Shown here: one piece after another, positions 1 to 8,160 of the stretch | Position numbering within the stretch: the stretch's first letter is position 1 | Layout: each line of letters starts with the position of its first letter | Translations under genes and position numbers: made by a program | Assembly (NCBI RefSeq): GCF_000022145.1 | Contig: NC_011891.1 | Span: 2,864,001 to 2,928,000, forward strand | DNA length: 64,000 bases | Direction: 5' to 3' | Source of the DNA: Anaeromyxobacter dehalogenans 2CP-1 | Lineage (GTDB): Bacteria > Myxococcota > Myxococcia > Myxococcales > Anaeromyxobacteraceae | Notes under the pieces: generated by a model | Seen by the model: only the letters and a program-made list of their open reading frames with translations | What the model was told of the DNA's origin: nothing | Databases searched by the model: none

Positions 1-621
1 CAGCCGCTCCAGCAGGCTCCGGAGCGCTGCGGTCGCCTCGAACGTCACGTCGAAGGCCTCGCCGGCCAGCGCCGCGCGGCCGCTGCGCACGTGGTCGAGC
101 AGCGTCTCGGCCGTGTGCGCGAGCGAGACGATCTCGCCGAGCTCCAGGAACCCGGCCACGCCCTTGATGGTGTGGAAGACGCGGAACAGCGCGTTGGTGC
201 GGTCCGGGTGCGGCCCGTCTCGCTCCACCGCGAGGAGCGTCTCGTCCGCGCGGGCCAGGCCGTCGAGCCCCTCCTCCAGGAAGTCGCCGATGAGCTCGAG
301 CGTGTCCGCGTCGCGGCTGGCCCGCGCCGCCGGCGGCAGCGCCTCCGCCGCGGCGGGCCGCTCCAGCTCGCCGCCGCCGAGCAGCGCCGAGAGGCGGGCC
401 AGCGCCGCCGCGGCCCCGCCGGCGTCGTCGCCGTCGCTCCCGTCCAGCGCGCGGCCCAGCGCGCCGGCCTCCGCGGCGAGCGCGCCGTCGAGCGCACCCG
501 CGGCGGTGGCCGCGGCCAGCGCCCGCGAGACCTCGCAGAGCGACGCCGGGTCGGCCGCATCCGCCGCCACCACCGCGGCCGCCAGCGCCTCGCGCGCGTC
601 GTCCCCTGGTCCTCCGGACAT
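1..621 (-). CDS. cheA: CheA-type chemotaxis histidine kinase, N-terminal part (runs off the window)
   Basis: The 207 visible residues end in a histidine phosphotransfer domain with the motif FHTIKGVAGFLEL. The phosphorylatable His is about residue 150, and the following helix matches the CheA P1 domain. In classical CheA this His lies near residue 48, so about 100 Ala-rich residues precede P1, which is unusual. The ATG at 621 follows a good ribosome site (GGAGGACGGG). The gene diverges from a CheX-like gene and lies next to the flagellar cluster, so it probably feeds motor control. The kinase, dimerisation and CheW-like domains would lie beyond position 1 and are not visible. A hybrid HPt-bearing kinase other than CheA is possible. 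Confidence 0.85.
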   Translation of the reverse strand, partial: MSGGPGDDAREALAAAVVAADAADPASLCEVSRALAAATAAGALDGALAAEAGALGRALDGSDGDDAGGAAAALARLSALLGGGELERPAAAEALPPAARASRDADTLELIGDFLEEGLDGLARADETLLAVERDGPHPDRTNALFRVFHTIKGVAGFLELGEIVSLAHTAETLLDHVRSGRAALAGEAFDVTFEATAALRSLLERL

Positions 622-681
622 CCCGTCCTCCGATCGCTCCCGGCGCCGCGTCCTGGCCGTGCCGGTCGACCCGCACGCCGT

Positions 682-697
682 TGCAGCGCGCGTGCCC
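682..697 (-). promoter_or_regulatory. Candidate sigma-54 promoter for cheA
   Basis: On the minus strand GGGCACG-CGCG-CTGCA matches the -24/-12 consensus TGGCACG-N4-TTGCW, with GG and GC exactly 10 bases apart. Predicted transcription starts near 671, giving a leader of about 50 bases before the ATG at 621. No experimental support is visible in the sequence. Confidence 0.5.
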
Positions 698-984
698 GGA
701 TCCCGGGACGCCGCGCCCGGGCGGCCGTGGCGCGTCGGGCGTGCGCAGTCCGGCGTCTCCCGCCACGGGTCGCCGCCGCGGCGTCCCCGGGGCCGGGGCG
801 GACCCGAGTCCGCCGCGACACGCCGCCGGCGCGCGTCATGCGGCTGGCGTCAGGATCGGCCGCCCGCCGCGTCGATCCGCGAAGCCGCTGGGGCGCAGCG
901 CGAACGTGCGCGAGGCCCGGCGCCGGGCCCCCGGCGCGCTGCGCGCGAGGCGAGCCCTGCGTCCCGGCGGCGGCCGCCGCGTCG

Positions 985-1000
985 AGGCAAGGCGCTTGCA
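985..1000 (+). promoter_or_regulatory. Candidate sigma-54 promoter for the cheX-like operon
   Basis: AGGCAAG-GCGC-TTGCA fits the sigma-54 consensus with the correct GG-N10-GC spacing; only the first T and part of the -24 flank differ. Predicted transcription starts near 1011, about 60 bases before the ATG at 1071. Confidence 0.5.
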
Positions 1001-1070
1001 GAGTGCCGCCGCGGGGTCCGCGCCCGAGCGCGGCGCCGGGACGCTCCCGGCACAGCCCCGGTGCCCGCTC

Positions 1071-1523
1071 ATGACGACCTTGCCGCCCCCAGAACAGATG
1101 GCCTCCGTGGTGTCGGGGGTGACCCAGACGATGCTGGGACTCACCTTCGTCCCCGACGCCGCCCGGACGCCGTGGCGCGATCTGGTGTGGCGCGGCGCCG
1201 TGCTCGCCATCGATGGCGCTCGCCCGCTCACGGTGGGCCTGTCCTCGGATCGCGAGGGCTGCACGGCGCTGACCGCGGCGCTGTTCCAGATCGGCGCCGA
1301 CGAGGTCTCGGACGAGATGCTGTCCGACTCGCTCTGCGAGCTGGTCAACATGACCGCCGGGCTGCTCAAGGCGCACCTGCGCCTGGAGCAGGCGCTGGGG
1401 CTGCCGAGGGTGGTCCCCGCCGGACAGCCGCCGGTGCCCCCGCCGCCGGACAGCGCGAACAGCGTGGTCCTCCGCGCGGAGCACCTCGGCCTGGTGCTGT
1501 GGGTGTTCGAGGGGCTGGCCTGA
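1071..1523 (+). CDS. CheX/CheC-family-like protein (putative CheY-P phosphatase)
   Basis: A 150-residue protein resembling the CheC/CheX/FliY phosphatase fold. Its best signature is the helix SDEMLSDSLCELVNMTAGLLK, whose spaced Glu and Asn residues (E..xxN) are the catalytic pattern of CheX, which dephosphorylates CheY-P. Loose CheX-like text covers the rest. It heads a plus-strand run with the double-receiver and HDOD genes, opposite cheA. No strong ribosome site precedes 1071; an in-frame ATG at 1098 is an alternative. Function is inferred from family and context. Confidence 0.6.
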   Translation: MTTLPPPEQMASVVSGVTQTMLGLTFVPDAARTPWRDLVWRGAVLAIDGARPLTVGLSSDREGCTALTAALFQIGADEVSDEMLSDSLCELVNMTAGLLKAHLRLEQALGLPRVVPAGQPPVPPPPDSANSVVLRAEHLGLVLWVFEGLA

Positions 1524-1589
1524 CCCATTGACGATTTCGCGCCGGCGCGCAGCCCGTGACGGGCCGGGCGCCGGGGCCGGAGGCAAGAG

Positions 1590-2747
1590 ATGCCCGCCAT
1601 CCTGACCGTGGACGACAGCCGCGCGGTGCGCACCATCGTCGGCAAGCAGGTGAAGGAGCTGGGGTTCGACGTGCTGGAGGCCGAGGACGGCATCCAGGGG
1701 CTCGAGCAGCTCGCGCAGACCCAGGTGGACCTGGTGCTGCTCGACGTGACGATGCCGAACATGGACGGCCCCGCCATGCTGCAGAGCATGCGCGACGGCG
1801 GCAACCAGACGCCGGTCATCATGCTCACCTCGGAGTCCAAGCGGAGCATCGTGGCCGGCGCCATGAAGCTCGGCATCTCCGACTACATCCTGAAGCCCTT
1901 CAAGCCCGAGGAGCTGCGCTCCAAGGTGCTCTCGGTCCTCCAGGGCGAGGGCGGCGTGGGCGGCCTCGGCGCCGAGCCGGCGGTGGAGGCCGCGCCGGCC
2001 GAGGCAGCCGCGGCGGCCCCGGCGCCGGCCGGCGGCCGGTTCGTGGACGTGCTGGTGGTGGACGACATGGAGAACGTCCAGAAGAAGCTGCGCTCGATGG
2101 TGCCGCAGCACGTCAGCCTGAACGGCTACACCAGCGCCGCCTCGGCGCTCGCCGCCTGCCGCGAGCGCGTCTACCGCGTGGTGCTGGTGGACACCGAGAT
2201 CCCCGACGTGAACAGCGCCGTGCTGGCGCAGCAGATCCGGGTGCTGCAGCCGCACGCCGCCCTGGTGGCGCTGGCCCTGCGCACCGCCAACGACGTCACC
2301 AAGGAGGTCAAGGAGCAGGGCTTCGACGACGTGCTGTTCAAGCCCTTCCGTCCCGAGACCATCGACGACTTCCTGCTCCAGTACTTCGACAACCAGGACT
2401 TCCTGCAGGTCGAGGACAACGTCCTGCGCCTGGCGCCGTTCGCGGGCCGGGCCGACAAGGTGGACCGCTTCTACAACCGCGTCCACGCCGTGTTCGCCGA
2501 CGCGCTCGAGAAGGTCGCCGCCGCCTGCTACGACGAGGTGGTGCTCGACGTGGGGACGCCGCCGCTCGAGGGCGACCGGCTGCCGAAGCTGGTGAACGCG
2601 GTGGCGGAGAAGGCGCGGGACTTCGGCATGTCGCTCGCGCTGGTCGGCGCGCCCGACGTCCGCAAGGCGCTGGGCGGCTACACCGAGACCAAGGACCTCC
2701 GGCTGTTCGCGACGGTGCAGGAGGCGCGCGCGGGCGGCGCCGCCTAG
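1590..2747 (+). CDS. Two-receiver response regulator with C-terminal STAS-like domain
   Basis: 385 residues in three parts. Receiver 1 (about 1-120) has the acidic pair D8-D9, phospho-acceptor D52 (LLDVTMPNMDG) and the KPF lysine. An Ala/Pro-rich linker spans about 125-150. Receiver 2 (about 151-265) has the acidic pair, a likely acceptor D201 (VLVDTEIPD) and FKPF. The C-terminal 100 residues look like a STAS fold, as in anti-sigma-antagonists. It lies between the CheX-like and HDOD genes and 11 bases before the HDOD start, so these are probably co-transcribed. It is a likely phosphate acceptor from the adjacent CheA. The STAS-like assignment is by pattern only. Confidence 0.75.
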   Translation: MPAILTVDDSRAVRTIVGKQVKELGFDVLEAEDGIQGLEQLAQTQVDLVLLDVTMPNMDGPAMLQSMRDGGNQTPVIMLTSESKRSIVAGAMKLGISDYILKPFKPEELRSKVLSVLQGEGGVGGLGAEPAVEAAPAEAAAAAPAPAGGRFVDVLVVDDMENVQKKLRSMVPQHVSLNGYTSAASALAACRERVYRVVLVDTEIPDVNSAVLAQQIRVLQPHAALVALALRTANDVTKEVKEQGFDDVLFKPFRPETIDDFLLQYFDNQDFLQVEDNVLRLAPFAGRADKVDRFYNRVHAVFADALEKVAAACYDEVVLDVGTPPLEGDRLPKLVNAVAEKARDFGMSLALVGAPDVRKALGGYTETKDLRLFATVQEARAGGAA

Positions 2748-2757
2748 CGCGACGCGC

Positions 2758-3624
2758 ATGAGCGTCGACAAGCTCTCGGCCGAGCTGGAGGCGATCCTCG
2801 TCAAGCGGATCGAGACCGACCAGCTCTTCCTTCCGACGCTCCCGGCCGTGGCCGCGCGGGTGCTGGACGTGCTGCGCGATCCCGACGCGGGCATGAAGGA
2901 GGCGGCGCAGATCCTGGAGAAGGACCCGGTGCTGGCGGCCCGCGCGCTGCGCATGGCCACCAGCGCCGCCTTCGCCGGCGGCACCCGCAAGATCACGCTG
3001 CAGGAGGCCCTGGCGCGGCTCGGCACCCGCGCGCTGAAGGGGCTGCTGGTCGAGGCGTCGGCGCAGAAGCTCTTCGTCTCGCGCGACGCGCAGATCAACG
3101 CGGCGCTGAAGGCGCTGTGGGAGCACTCGGTGGCGGTGGGCATCCTCGCCCGCGACGTGCTGGCGCTCACCGGCACGGGCGACTCGGAGTCCGCCTACCT
3201 GGCCGGCCTGCTCCACGACGTGGGCAAGCCGGTGGTGGCGAGCGTCCTGCTCGAGGTGGAGCGGCAGCTCACCGAGGTGTACCAGCGCGGCTGGATCGAC
3301 TCCGGCGAGTGGCTGGCGGTGGTGGGCCGGGTGCACCGGCGGGTGGGCGTGGCGCTGGCGGAGAAGTGGCAGCTCCCCGCGCCCCTGGTGGCGTGCATCC
3401 GCGAGGCGACGGAGTTCGAGAAGGGCGACCGCGCCTCGCTCGCGAACGCGGTGTGCTTCGCGAACGCGCTCGCCAAGAAGTCCGGCATCTTCGCGGGCGC
3501 CATCGACGCCGAGGACGTGGACGCGCTCGTGATGATCGGGCGCTCCGTCATCGGCATCTCCGACGACGTGCTGCGCACGCTGACGCGCGGCCTGCGCGAG
3601 CGCGTGCGCGGCATCTACGACTGA
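2758..3624 (+). CDS. HDOD domain protein
   Basis: A 288-residue protein made almost entirely of an HDOD domain. The N-terminal text LPTLPAVAARVLDVL followed by spaced DP and KDPVLAARALR is characteristic, and GLLHDVGKPV forms the degenerate HD site. HDOD proteins usually act as signalling adaptors rather than hydrolases and are common beside two-component and motility genes. The ATG start lies 10 bases after the REC-REC-STAS gene. The output is unknown; a role in passing receiver state to motility or c-di-GMP signalling is inference. Confidence 0.8.
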   Translation: MSVDKLSAELEAILVKRIETDQLFLPTLPAVAARVLDVLRDPDAGMKEAAQILEKDPVLAARALRMATSAAFAGGTRKITLQEALARLGTRALKGLLVEASAQKLFVSRDAQINAALKALWEHSVAVGILARDVLALTGTGDSESAYLAGLLHDVGKPVVASVLLEVERQLTEVYQRGWIDSGEWLAVVGRVHRRVGVALAEKWQLPAPLVACIREATEFEKGDRASLANAVCFANALAKKSGIFAGAIDAEDVDALVMIGRSVIGISDDVLRTLTRGLRERVRGIYD

Positions 3625-3924
3625 CAGCGCCGCCCATTCGCGTGCAGCCCTGCTGCGGCGCACGCTGGCTGCCTGCGCCGGGCAGACTCGTTCCTGCGCT
3701 GCTCGACGTGCCGACGGGCACGCCTGCGCTGCTCGGTCCTCGTGTGCCCGGCTCGGCGACGCCATCGTGTGCCTCGCGACGGGCCCCACGCAAACGGGAG
3801 GCGCTATGAGGCCCGGCACGTCACCGCGGTGACGGCGCCAGGCGCCTGACGTCTCCCAACCCCACGGGATCGCGCCGTTCCGGTGTGGCGCGCGGCTTGC
3901 TCCCGGGGTCTCGCGGGAGACGAC
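3625..3924. other. Intergenic region upstream of the fliL operon
   Basis: 300 bases with no convincing gene. A short direct repeat CTGCGCTGCTCG occurs twice near 3694 and 3725. The right end carries the sigma-54 site listed separately. Activator-binding sites for the operon would be expected here but I see no clear palindrome. Confidence 0.4.
3886..3901 (+). promoter_or_regulatory. Sigma-54 promoter of the fliL operon
   Basis: TGGCGCG-CGGC-TTGCT is a near-perfect sigma-54 site. The -12 element ends about 24 bases before the fliL ATG, so transcription should start near 3912 and leave a leader of about 13 bases containing the GGGAGA ribosome site. The same compact layout occurs before flgF. 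Confidence 0.75.
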
Positions 3925-4428
3925 ATGGCAGACGCGATCGACAGCCCCACCCCGCCCCCCGCCCCTGCGCCCGGCGGCTCGAAGCTCGTGCCGGCGCTGC
4001 TCGCGCTCAACCTCCTCGTGGTGGCCGCGCTGCTGGCGGTGTTCCTGCTGCGCGGCGGCGCGACCGGGGCCCCCGTCGCCGCCGCGGCCGGCGCGGCGCA
4101 CGGCAGGGAGGGCGCGGCCGCGCCCCCCGGGCCCACCATCAAGCTCGCCGACTTCATCGTCCACCTGCGCGACACCGACGCCGATCGCTACGCGCGCGTC
4201 ACGTTCGACGTCGAGGTCGCGACCGAGGAGGACCGGACGCGCCTCACCCCGCTCGTCCCGCGGGTCCGCGACGCGTTCATCGCCTACCTCTCCGACCGGA
4301 CGGTGGAGGAGCTGCGCGGCAGCGACGCCATCGCGCGCACCAAGGCGGCGCTCTCCGAGCGGCTGGGCGCGCTGGCCGCCGGCGTCGAGATCCGCGCGCT
4401 CTACATCACCGACCTCGTCATCCAGTGA
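3925..4428 (+). CDS. fliL: Flagellar basal body protein FliL
   Basis: 167 residues: a short Pro-rich cytoplasmic N-terminus, one membrane helix (about 20-44, rich in Leu/Val/Ala), an Ala/Gly linker, then the periplasmic FliL domain starting at IKLADFIVHLRDTDADRYARV. FliL surrounds the stator units at the basal body and helps torque generation. The ATG at 3925 has a ribosome site GGGAGA and follows the sigma-54 promoter. It heads the fliLMNOPQR-flhBAFG-fliA run, and its stop overlaps the fliM GTG start. Confidence 0.9.
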   Translation: MADAIDSPTPPPAPAPGGSKLVPALLALNLLVVAALLAVFLLRGGATGAPVAAAAGAAHGREGAAAPPGPTIKLADFIVHLRDTDADRYARVTFDVEVATEEDRTRLTPLVPRVRDAFIAYLSDRTVEELRGSDAIARTKAALSERLGALAAGVEIRALYITDLVIQ

Positions 4429-5441
4429 GCCCGCCCGTGCCCGCCGTCCTCACGTCCGACGAGATCAAGGCGCTCATGGGCGCCATCCAGGACGGCCGCC
4501 TCGCCACCGAGGGCGCGCCGTCCAGCCGGGCGCAGGTCGCGCCCTACGACCTCACCAGCCAGGACCGGATTATCCGCGGCCAGATGCCCACGCTCGACGC
4601 CATCAACGAGCAGGTGGCGTCGATGCTGGGGATCGGGCTGGCCGGCCGGACCCGGCAGGCGCTGCGGATCACCTCCGCGCCGGCCACGCTGCTGAAGTTC
4701 GCCGACCTCGCGCCGCTGCTCGCGCCGCCCGCGTCGGTGTGCATCCTGGGCCTGGGCGCGTCCTACGGGTTCGCGCTGGCGGTGCTGGAGGCGGGCCTGG
4801 CCGAGGCGCTGCTCGCCGCGGCGCTCGGCGACCGGCGCGTCCGCCAGCCCGAGGAGGGAGGCGACACGCGCCGCGAGCTCACCTCGGTGGAGCAGCTCGT
4901 GCTGCGCCGCCTCCTGCGCCTCCTCGCCGAGGCGATGACGCAGGCCTGGGCGCCGGTGCTGCCGTTCGAGCCGGAGGTGCTGCGCCTCGAGCCCGACCCG
5001 CGCATGGCCAGCATCGCCTCGCCCACCGACGTCGGCATCGTCTCCGGGTTCGAGCTGAAGGGCGGCATCGAGGGGCGCCTGCACCTCGTCATCCCCTACG
5101 CCGCGGTGGAGTCCGCCAAGCAGAAGCTCTCCTCGCCCCGTCGCCTGTCGCAGCGCGCCGACGAGCGGTTCGCCGACGCGCTGGCGCGCGAGGTGGAGCA
5201 GGTGCCGGTGGAGATCCGCGGCCTCTACGGCCGCGCGCGCATCCCGTTCGCGCGCCTGCTGGAGCTCGCCGAGGGCGAGGTCCTGCTGCTCGACACCGAC
5301 GAGGGCAGGCCGGTGCCGGTCGTCGTGCAGGGGCGGGAGAAGCTCCTCGGGACGCCCACCGTGTCCGGCGGGAGCCTGGCGCTGGTGGTGGACCAGCCGC
5401 TCCGCCCGCCCGCCCTGACGCCGGCCACCCTGCTGCGCTGA
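4425..5441 (+). CDS. fliM: Flagellar motor switch protein FliM
   Basis: 338 residues, usual length for FliM. The N-terminal segment (VLTSDEIKALMGAI) resembles the conserved FliM N-terminus. The middle domain is the CheC-like FliM core, and the last 80 residues form the SpoA/surface-presentation domain shared with FliN (ending LRPPALTPATLLR). FliM forms the C-ring and binds CheY-P to switch rotation. The GTG start at 4425 overlaps the fliL stop (GTGA), implying translational coupling; a second GTG at 4437 is possible. The classical CheY-binding EIDAL-type peptide is not obvious at the N-terminus. Confidence 0.88.
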   Translation: MSPPVPAVLTSDEIKALMGAIQDGRLATEGAPSSRAQVAPYDLTSQDRIIRGQMPTLDAINEQVASMLGIGLAGRTRQALRITSAPATLLKFADLAPLLAPPASVCILGLGASYGFALAVLEAGLAEALLAAALGDRRVRQPEEGGDTRRELTSVEQLVLRRLLRLLAEAMTQAWAPVLPFEPEVLRLEPDPRMASIASPTDVGIVSGFELKGGIEGRLHLVIPYAAVESAKQKLSSPRRLSQRADERFADALAREVEQVPVEIRGLYGRARIPFARLLELAEGEVLLLDTDEGRPVPVVVQGREKLLGTPTVSGGSLALVVDQPLRPPALTPATLLR

Positions 5442-5448
5442 GGATCCC

Positions 5449-5742
5449 ATGGAAGCCCAGACCCCGCGGAACGGCGACTCGACCCGGCGCCTCGACATGC
5501 TGCTCGACGTGCCGCTCGAGGTGAACGTCGAGCTCGGCCGCACCCGCATGACCATCCAGGACCTGCTCCAGCTCGCGCCCGGCTCGGTGATCGAGCTGGA
5601 CAAGGTCGCCGGCGAGCCGCTCGACATCCTGGTGAACGGGCGGCTGGTGGCGCGCGGCGAGGCGGTGGTGGTGAACGACAAGTTCGGCGTGCGCATCACG
5701 GACATCGTCTCTCCCCAGGAGCGCATCCAGCGCCTCCGCTAG
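5449..5742 (+). CDS. fliN: Flagellar motor switch protein FliN
   Basis: 97 residues, essentially one SpoA domain: LDVPLEVNVELGRTRMTI, then ELDKVAGEPLDILVNGRLVARGEAVVVNDKFGVRITDI. These are the hallmarks of FliN, which forms the lower C-ring with FliM and helps dock export components. The ATG is 8 bases after the fliM stop. It is the short FliN form without the CheC-like extension of FliY. No anomaly. Confidence 0.96.
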   Translation: MEAQTPRNGDSTRRLDMLLDVPLEVNVELGRTRMTIQDLLQLAPGSVIELDKVAGEPLDILVNGRLVARGEAVVVNDKFGVRITDIVSPQERIQRLR

Positions 5743-5752
5743 GAGCCGAGCC

Positions 5753-6436
5753 ATGCCCACCCCGCTCCTCGCCGCGCTCCTGCTCTCCGCCGCGCCCCTG
5801 CCCGCCGCCCTTCCCGCCGCCGCGCCGGACCCCGCCGCGCCCCCCGGCCCGGAGCTCGCCGCTGCCGCCGCGCCCGGCCCGTCGGACGTGCCCGCGCCGC
5901 TTCGCGCCGCCGAGCCGGTGGCGCCCGCCGCCCCCCGCGCCGCCCCCGCGCCCGGCGCGCCGCCGGCGCGCTCGCTCGACCTCGCCGGCGCCCCCGCGCT
6001 CGGGCGCTCGCTCGCGGCGCCGGGGCTGCTCCTCGCGGCGCTGGCCGCGGCGGCGCTGCTGCTCGCCCGCCGGCGCCGCGCCACGGGGCGCCACGTCGAG
6101 GTGCTCGAGACCACCAGCCTCGGCCCGCGGCGCGCGCTGGTGCTCGCCCGGGTCGGGGACGAGGTGCTGCTGCTCGGCTCGAGCGAGGCCGGGCTCGCGC
6201 TCCTGCGCGCCCTCCCCGCGGCCGCGACCGCCGCGGCCGCCGCGCCCCTACCCCCGCCCTCCGCCGCGCCCCCGCCGCTCCCCGCCCGGACCGACCTGCT
6301 CGCCCGGCTCCGCGGCCTGGGATGCTCGGGCGAACCGGCGCCGGCGCCCGGCTTCGAGGCGCTGCTGGCGGAGAGCGCCGAGGACCAGGAGCTGCGCCGC
6401 AAGCTGGCCCGCGGCCAGTCGGGGAGCGTCCGGTGA
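5753..6436 (+). CDS. fliO: Flagellar biosynthesis protein FliO
   Basis: 227 residues, poorly conserved as is normal for FliO. It starts with a hydrophobic signal-like segment and a long Ala/Pro-rich stretch. A membrane helix follows at about 85-105, just before LARRRRATGRHVEVLETTSLGPRRALVLARVGDEVLLLG, the FliO cytoplasmic core. FliO assists assembly of the FliP ring of the type III export gate. The call rests on this core plus position between fliN and fliP. A good ribosome site (AGGAG) precedes the ATG. Confidence 0.82.
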   Translation: MPTPLLAALLLSAAPLPAALPAAAPDPAAPPGPELAAAAAPGPSDVPAPLRAAEPVAPAAPRAAPAPGAPPARSLDLAGAPALGRSLAAPGLLLAALAAAALLLARRRRATGRHVEVLETTSLGPRRALVLARVGDEVLLLGSSEAGLALLRALPAAATAAAAAPLPPPSAAPPPLPARTDLLARLRGLGCSGEPAPAPGFEALLAESAEDQELRRKLARGQSGSVR

Positions 6437-7143
6437 GCGCGCTCGGCCTGCCGCTCGCGGCGCTGTCGGTGGCGAGCCCCGCCGCCGAGGGCGCGCTGCA
6501 GATCTCGGTGAACGGCGGCGGCTCCGCGCCGGTGAAGCTGTTCCTGGTGCTGACGGCGCTGAGCTTCGCGACCGCGCTGCTCGTGTCGGTCACGTCCTTC
6601 ACGCGGATCGTGATCGTGCTCTCGTTCCTGCGCCAGGCGCTCGGGACGCCGCAGGTCCCGCCGAACCAGGTGCTGATCGGGCTGGCGCTGGTGCTCTCGT
6701 GCTTCGTCATGTCGCCGACGGCCACCCGCGTGTACGGCGACGCGCTGGGGCCGTACCTCGACGACCGCATCGGCCAGGCGGAGGCGCTCGAGCGCGCCAG
6801 CGGGCCGGTGCGCGAGTTCATGCTGCGCCAGACGCGCGACCAGGACCTGGCGCTCTTCTACGAGATCTCCGCCACGCCCCGGCCCGCCAGCGGCGACGCC
6901 ATCCCGATGTCCATCGCCGTCCCCGCGTTCATGATCTCCGAGCTGACCACCGCCTTCCGCATGGGCCTGTTCCTGTACGTGCCGCTGCTGCTGGTCGACC
7001 TGCTCGTCTCGGCGATCCTCATGTCGATGGGCATGATGATGGTGCCGCCCACGCTCATCGCGCTGCCGGTGAAGATCGGCCTGTTCGTGATGGCCGACGG
7101 GTGGCGGCTGGTGGTCGGCGCGCTGGCGCGGAGCTTCGCGTGA
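6433..7143 (+). CDS. fliP: Flagellar type III export gate protein FliP
   Basis: 236 residues with the FliP family signatures: SVTSFTRIVIVLSFLRQALGTPQ in the first half, and PAFMISELTTAFRMGLFLYVP and MMMVPPTLIALPVKIGLF in the second. FliP forms the core pentamer of the export gate in the inner membrane. The GTG at 6433 overlaps the fliO stop (GTGA). The first 20 residues probably form a cleavable signal sequence, as in other FliP proteins. Confidence 0.97.
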   Translation: MSALGLPLAALSVASPAAEGALQISVNGGGSAPVKLFLVLTALSFATALLVSVTSFTRIVIVLSFLRQALGTPQVPPNQVLIGLALVLSCFVMSPTATRVYGDALGPYLDDRIGQAEALERASGPVREFMLRQTRDQDLALFYEISATPRPASGDAIPMSIAVPAFMISELTTAFRMGLFLYVPLLLVDLLVSAILMSMGMMMVPPTLIALPVKIGLFVMADGWRLVVGALARSFA

Positions 7144-7403
7144 CCCCCGGGATGCCCGGCGCGCTGCTGCGCGAGGCGCTCCTGCTGCTCGCCGCGGTGG
7201 GCGGGCCGGTGCTGGGCGCGCTCCTCCTGGTCGGCCTGGTCGTCGGCGTGCTGCAGGCGGCCACGCAGGTGAACGACGCCGCGGTGGGCTTCCTCCCGCG
7301 GGCGGCCGCCGCGGGCGTGGTGATCTGGCTGCTGGGCGGCTGGATGATGGACCGGCTCTCCGGGTTCCTGGCGCAGTGCATCGTCAGGATGGCGGGACGC
7401 TGA
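7140..7403 (+). CDS. fliQ: Flagellar type III export gate protein FliQ
   Basis: 87 residues with two membrane helices and the FliQ motif LQAATQVND..VGFLPR. The GTG at 7140 overlaps the fliP stop and gives an N-terminus MTPG, close to the enterobacterial MTPE; the ATG at 7152 would give a slightly shorter form. FliQ wraps around the FliP/FliR core of the export gate. Confidence 0.95.
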   Translation: MTPGMPGALLREALLLLAAVGGPVLGALLLVGLVVGVLQAATQVNDAAVGFLPRAAAAGVVIWLLGGWMMDRLSGFLAQCIVRMAGR

Positions 7404-8156
7404 GTGGACCTGCCGCTCGCCGCCGCCTGGGGCTTCGGCCTGCTGCTGCTCCGCACGGCCGGGCTGTGCGCGGTCGCGCCGGTGCTGGGCGCGCGGGTGG
7501 TGCCGGCCCGCGTCCGGCTCGGGCTGGCCCTCGCGCTCACCTGGGCGGTGCACGCAGGCGCCGGCTCCCCCGCGGTGCCGCCGCCTCCCGGCCTGGCCGC
7601 CCTGGCCGGCGCCGCGCTCGCGGAGACCGCCACCGGCCTCCTGGCCGGCCTCGCGGCGCGCTGGACGCTCGACGCCGCGCTCGCCGCCGGCCACCTCGTC
7701 GGCCTCTCCGCGGGCCTGGGCTACTCCGCGCTCGTCGATCCCATCACCGGCGCCGAGTCGAGCGCGGTGTCGCAGACCGTGTTCGTGGTGGCGCAGGCGG
7801 TGGCGGTGGCGCTCGGGGTGCACCGCGAGGCGGTGGCGTGGCTCGTCCGCGCGGCCCTGGTGTGGCCTCCGGGCGCGGCGCCGGACCTGGCGGAGCTCGC
7901 CTCGCGCGCGGTCGGGCAGGCGGCCCTGTCGGTGGCGCTGGCGGTCCGGCTCGCGTTCCCGGTCATGGCGGCGGCGCTGCTCGGCCACCTCCTGCTGGCG
8001 GCGATGGGCCGGATGGCCCCGCAGCTCTCGCTCTCGAACGTGGGGTTCTCGGCCTCCACGCTCGCCGCCGGCCTGGCGCTGTACCTGACCGCGCCCGCCG
8101 CCGCCGAGCTGGCGGCGCGCGCCGCGGTGGCGGCGCTGGCCGGGCCGGGAGGGTGA
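7404..8156 (+). CDS. fliR: Flagellar type III export gate protein FliR
   Basis: 250 residues, strongly hydrophobic with about six membrane segments. FliR features include RTAGLCAVAPVLGARVVPARVRLGLALALT, GLSAGLGYSALVDPITG and LLAAMGRMAPQLSLSNVGF. FliR completes the FliP5FliQ4FliR1 gate. The GTG start directly abuts the fliQ stop at 7403. Length and gene order are normal. Confidence 0.95.
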   Translation: MDLPLAAAWGFGLLLLRTAGLCAVAPVLGARVVPARVRLGLALALTWAVHAGAGSPAVPPPPGLAALAGAALAETATGLLAGLAARWTLDAALAAGHLVGLSAGLGYSALVDPITGAESSAVSQTVFVVAQAVAVALGVHREAVAWLVRAALVWPPGAAPDLAELASRAVGQAALSVALAVRLAFPVMAAALLGHLLLAAMGRMAPQLSLSNVGFSASTLAAGLALYLTAPAAAELAARAAVAALAGPGG

Positions 8157-8160
8157 CGCG

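Larger units (their letters stand above)
622..1070. other. Divergent intergenic region between cheA and the cheX-like gene
   Basis: About 450 bases with no open frame that looks like a gene. It contains two sigma-54-like sites, one facing each flanking gene (682-697 minus and 985-1000 plus). This suggests one activator-binding region serves both directions. I could not identify an enhancer sequence with confidence. Confidence 0.5.

Noticed and set aside
45-3176. Minus-strand open frame of over 1000 codons across the chemotaxis block
   Set aside because: Very Arg/Ala/Gly-rich, no recognisable domain, and it lies over four genes with clear families. It is a by-product of high GC content. The same applies to the long frames at 2338-4164, 16212-19274, 30203-33757, 44385-47480 and 55612-59412.
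3690-3740. Direct repeat CTGCGCTGCTCG as a possible regulator-binding pair
   Set aside because: Only two 12-base copies in low-complexity GC-rich sequence; no dyad symmetry and no known match.
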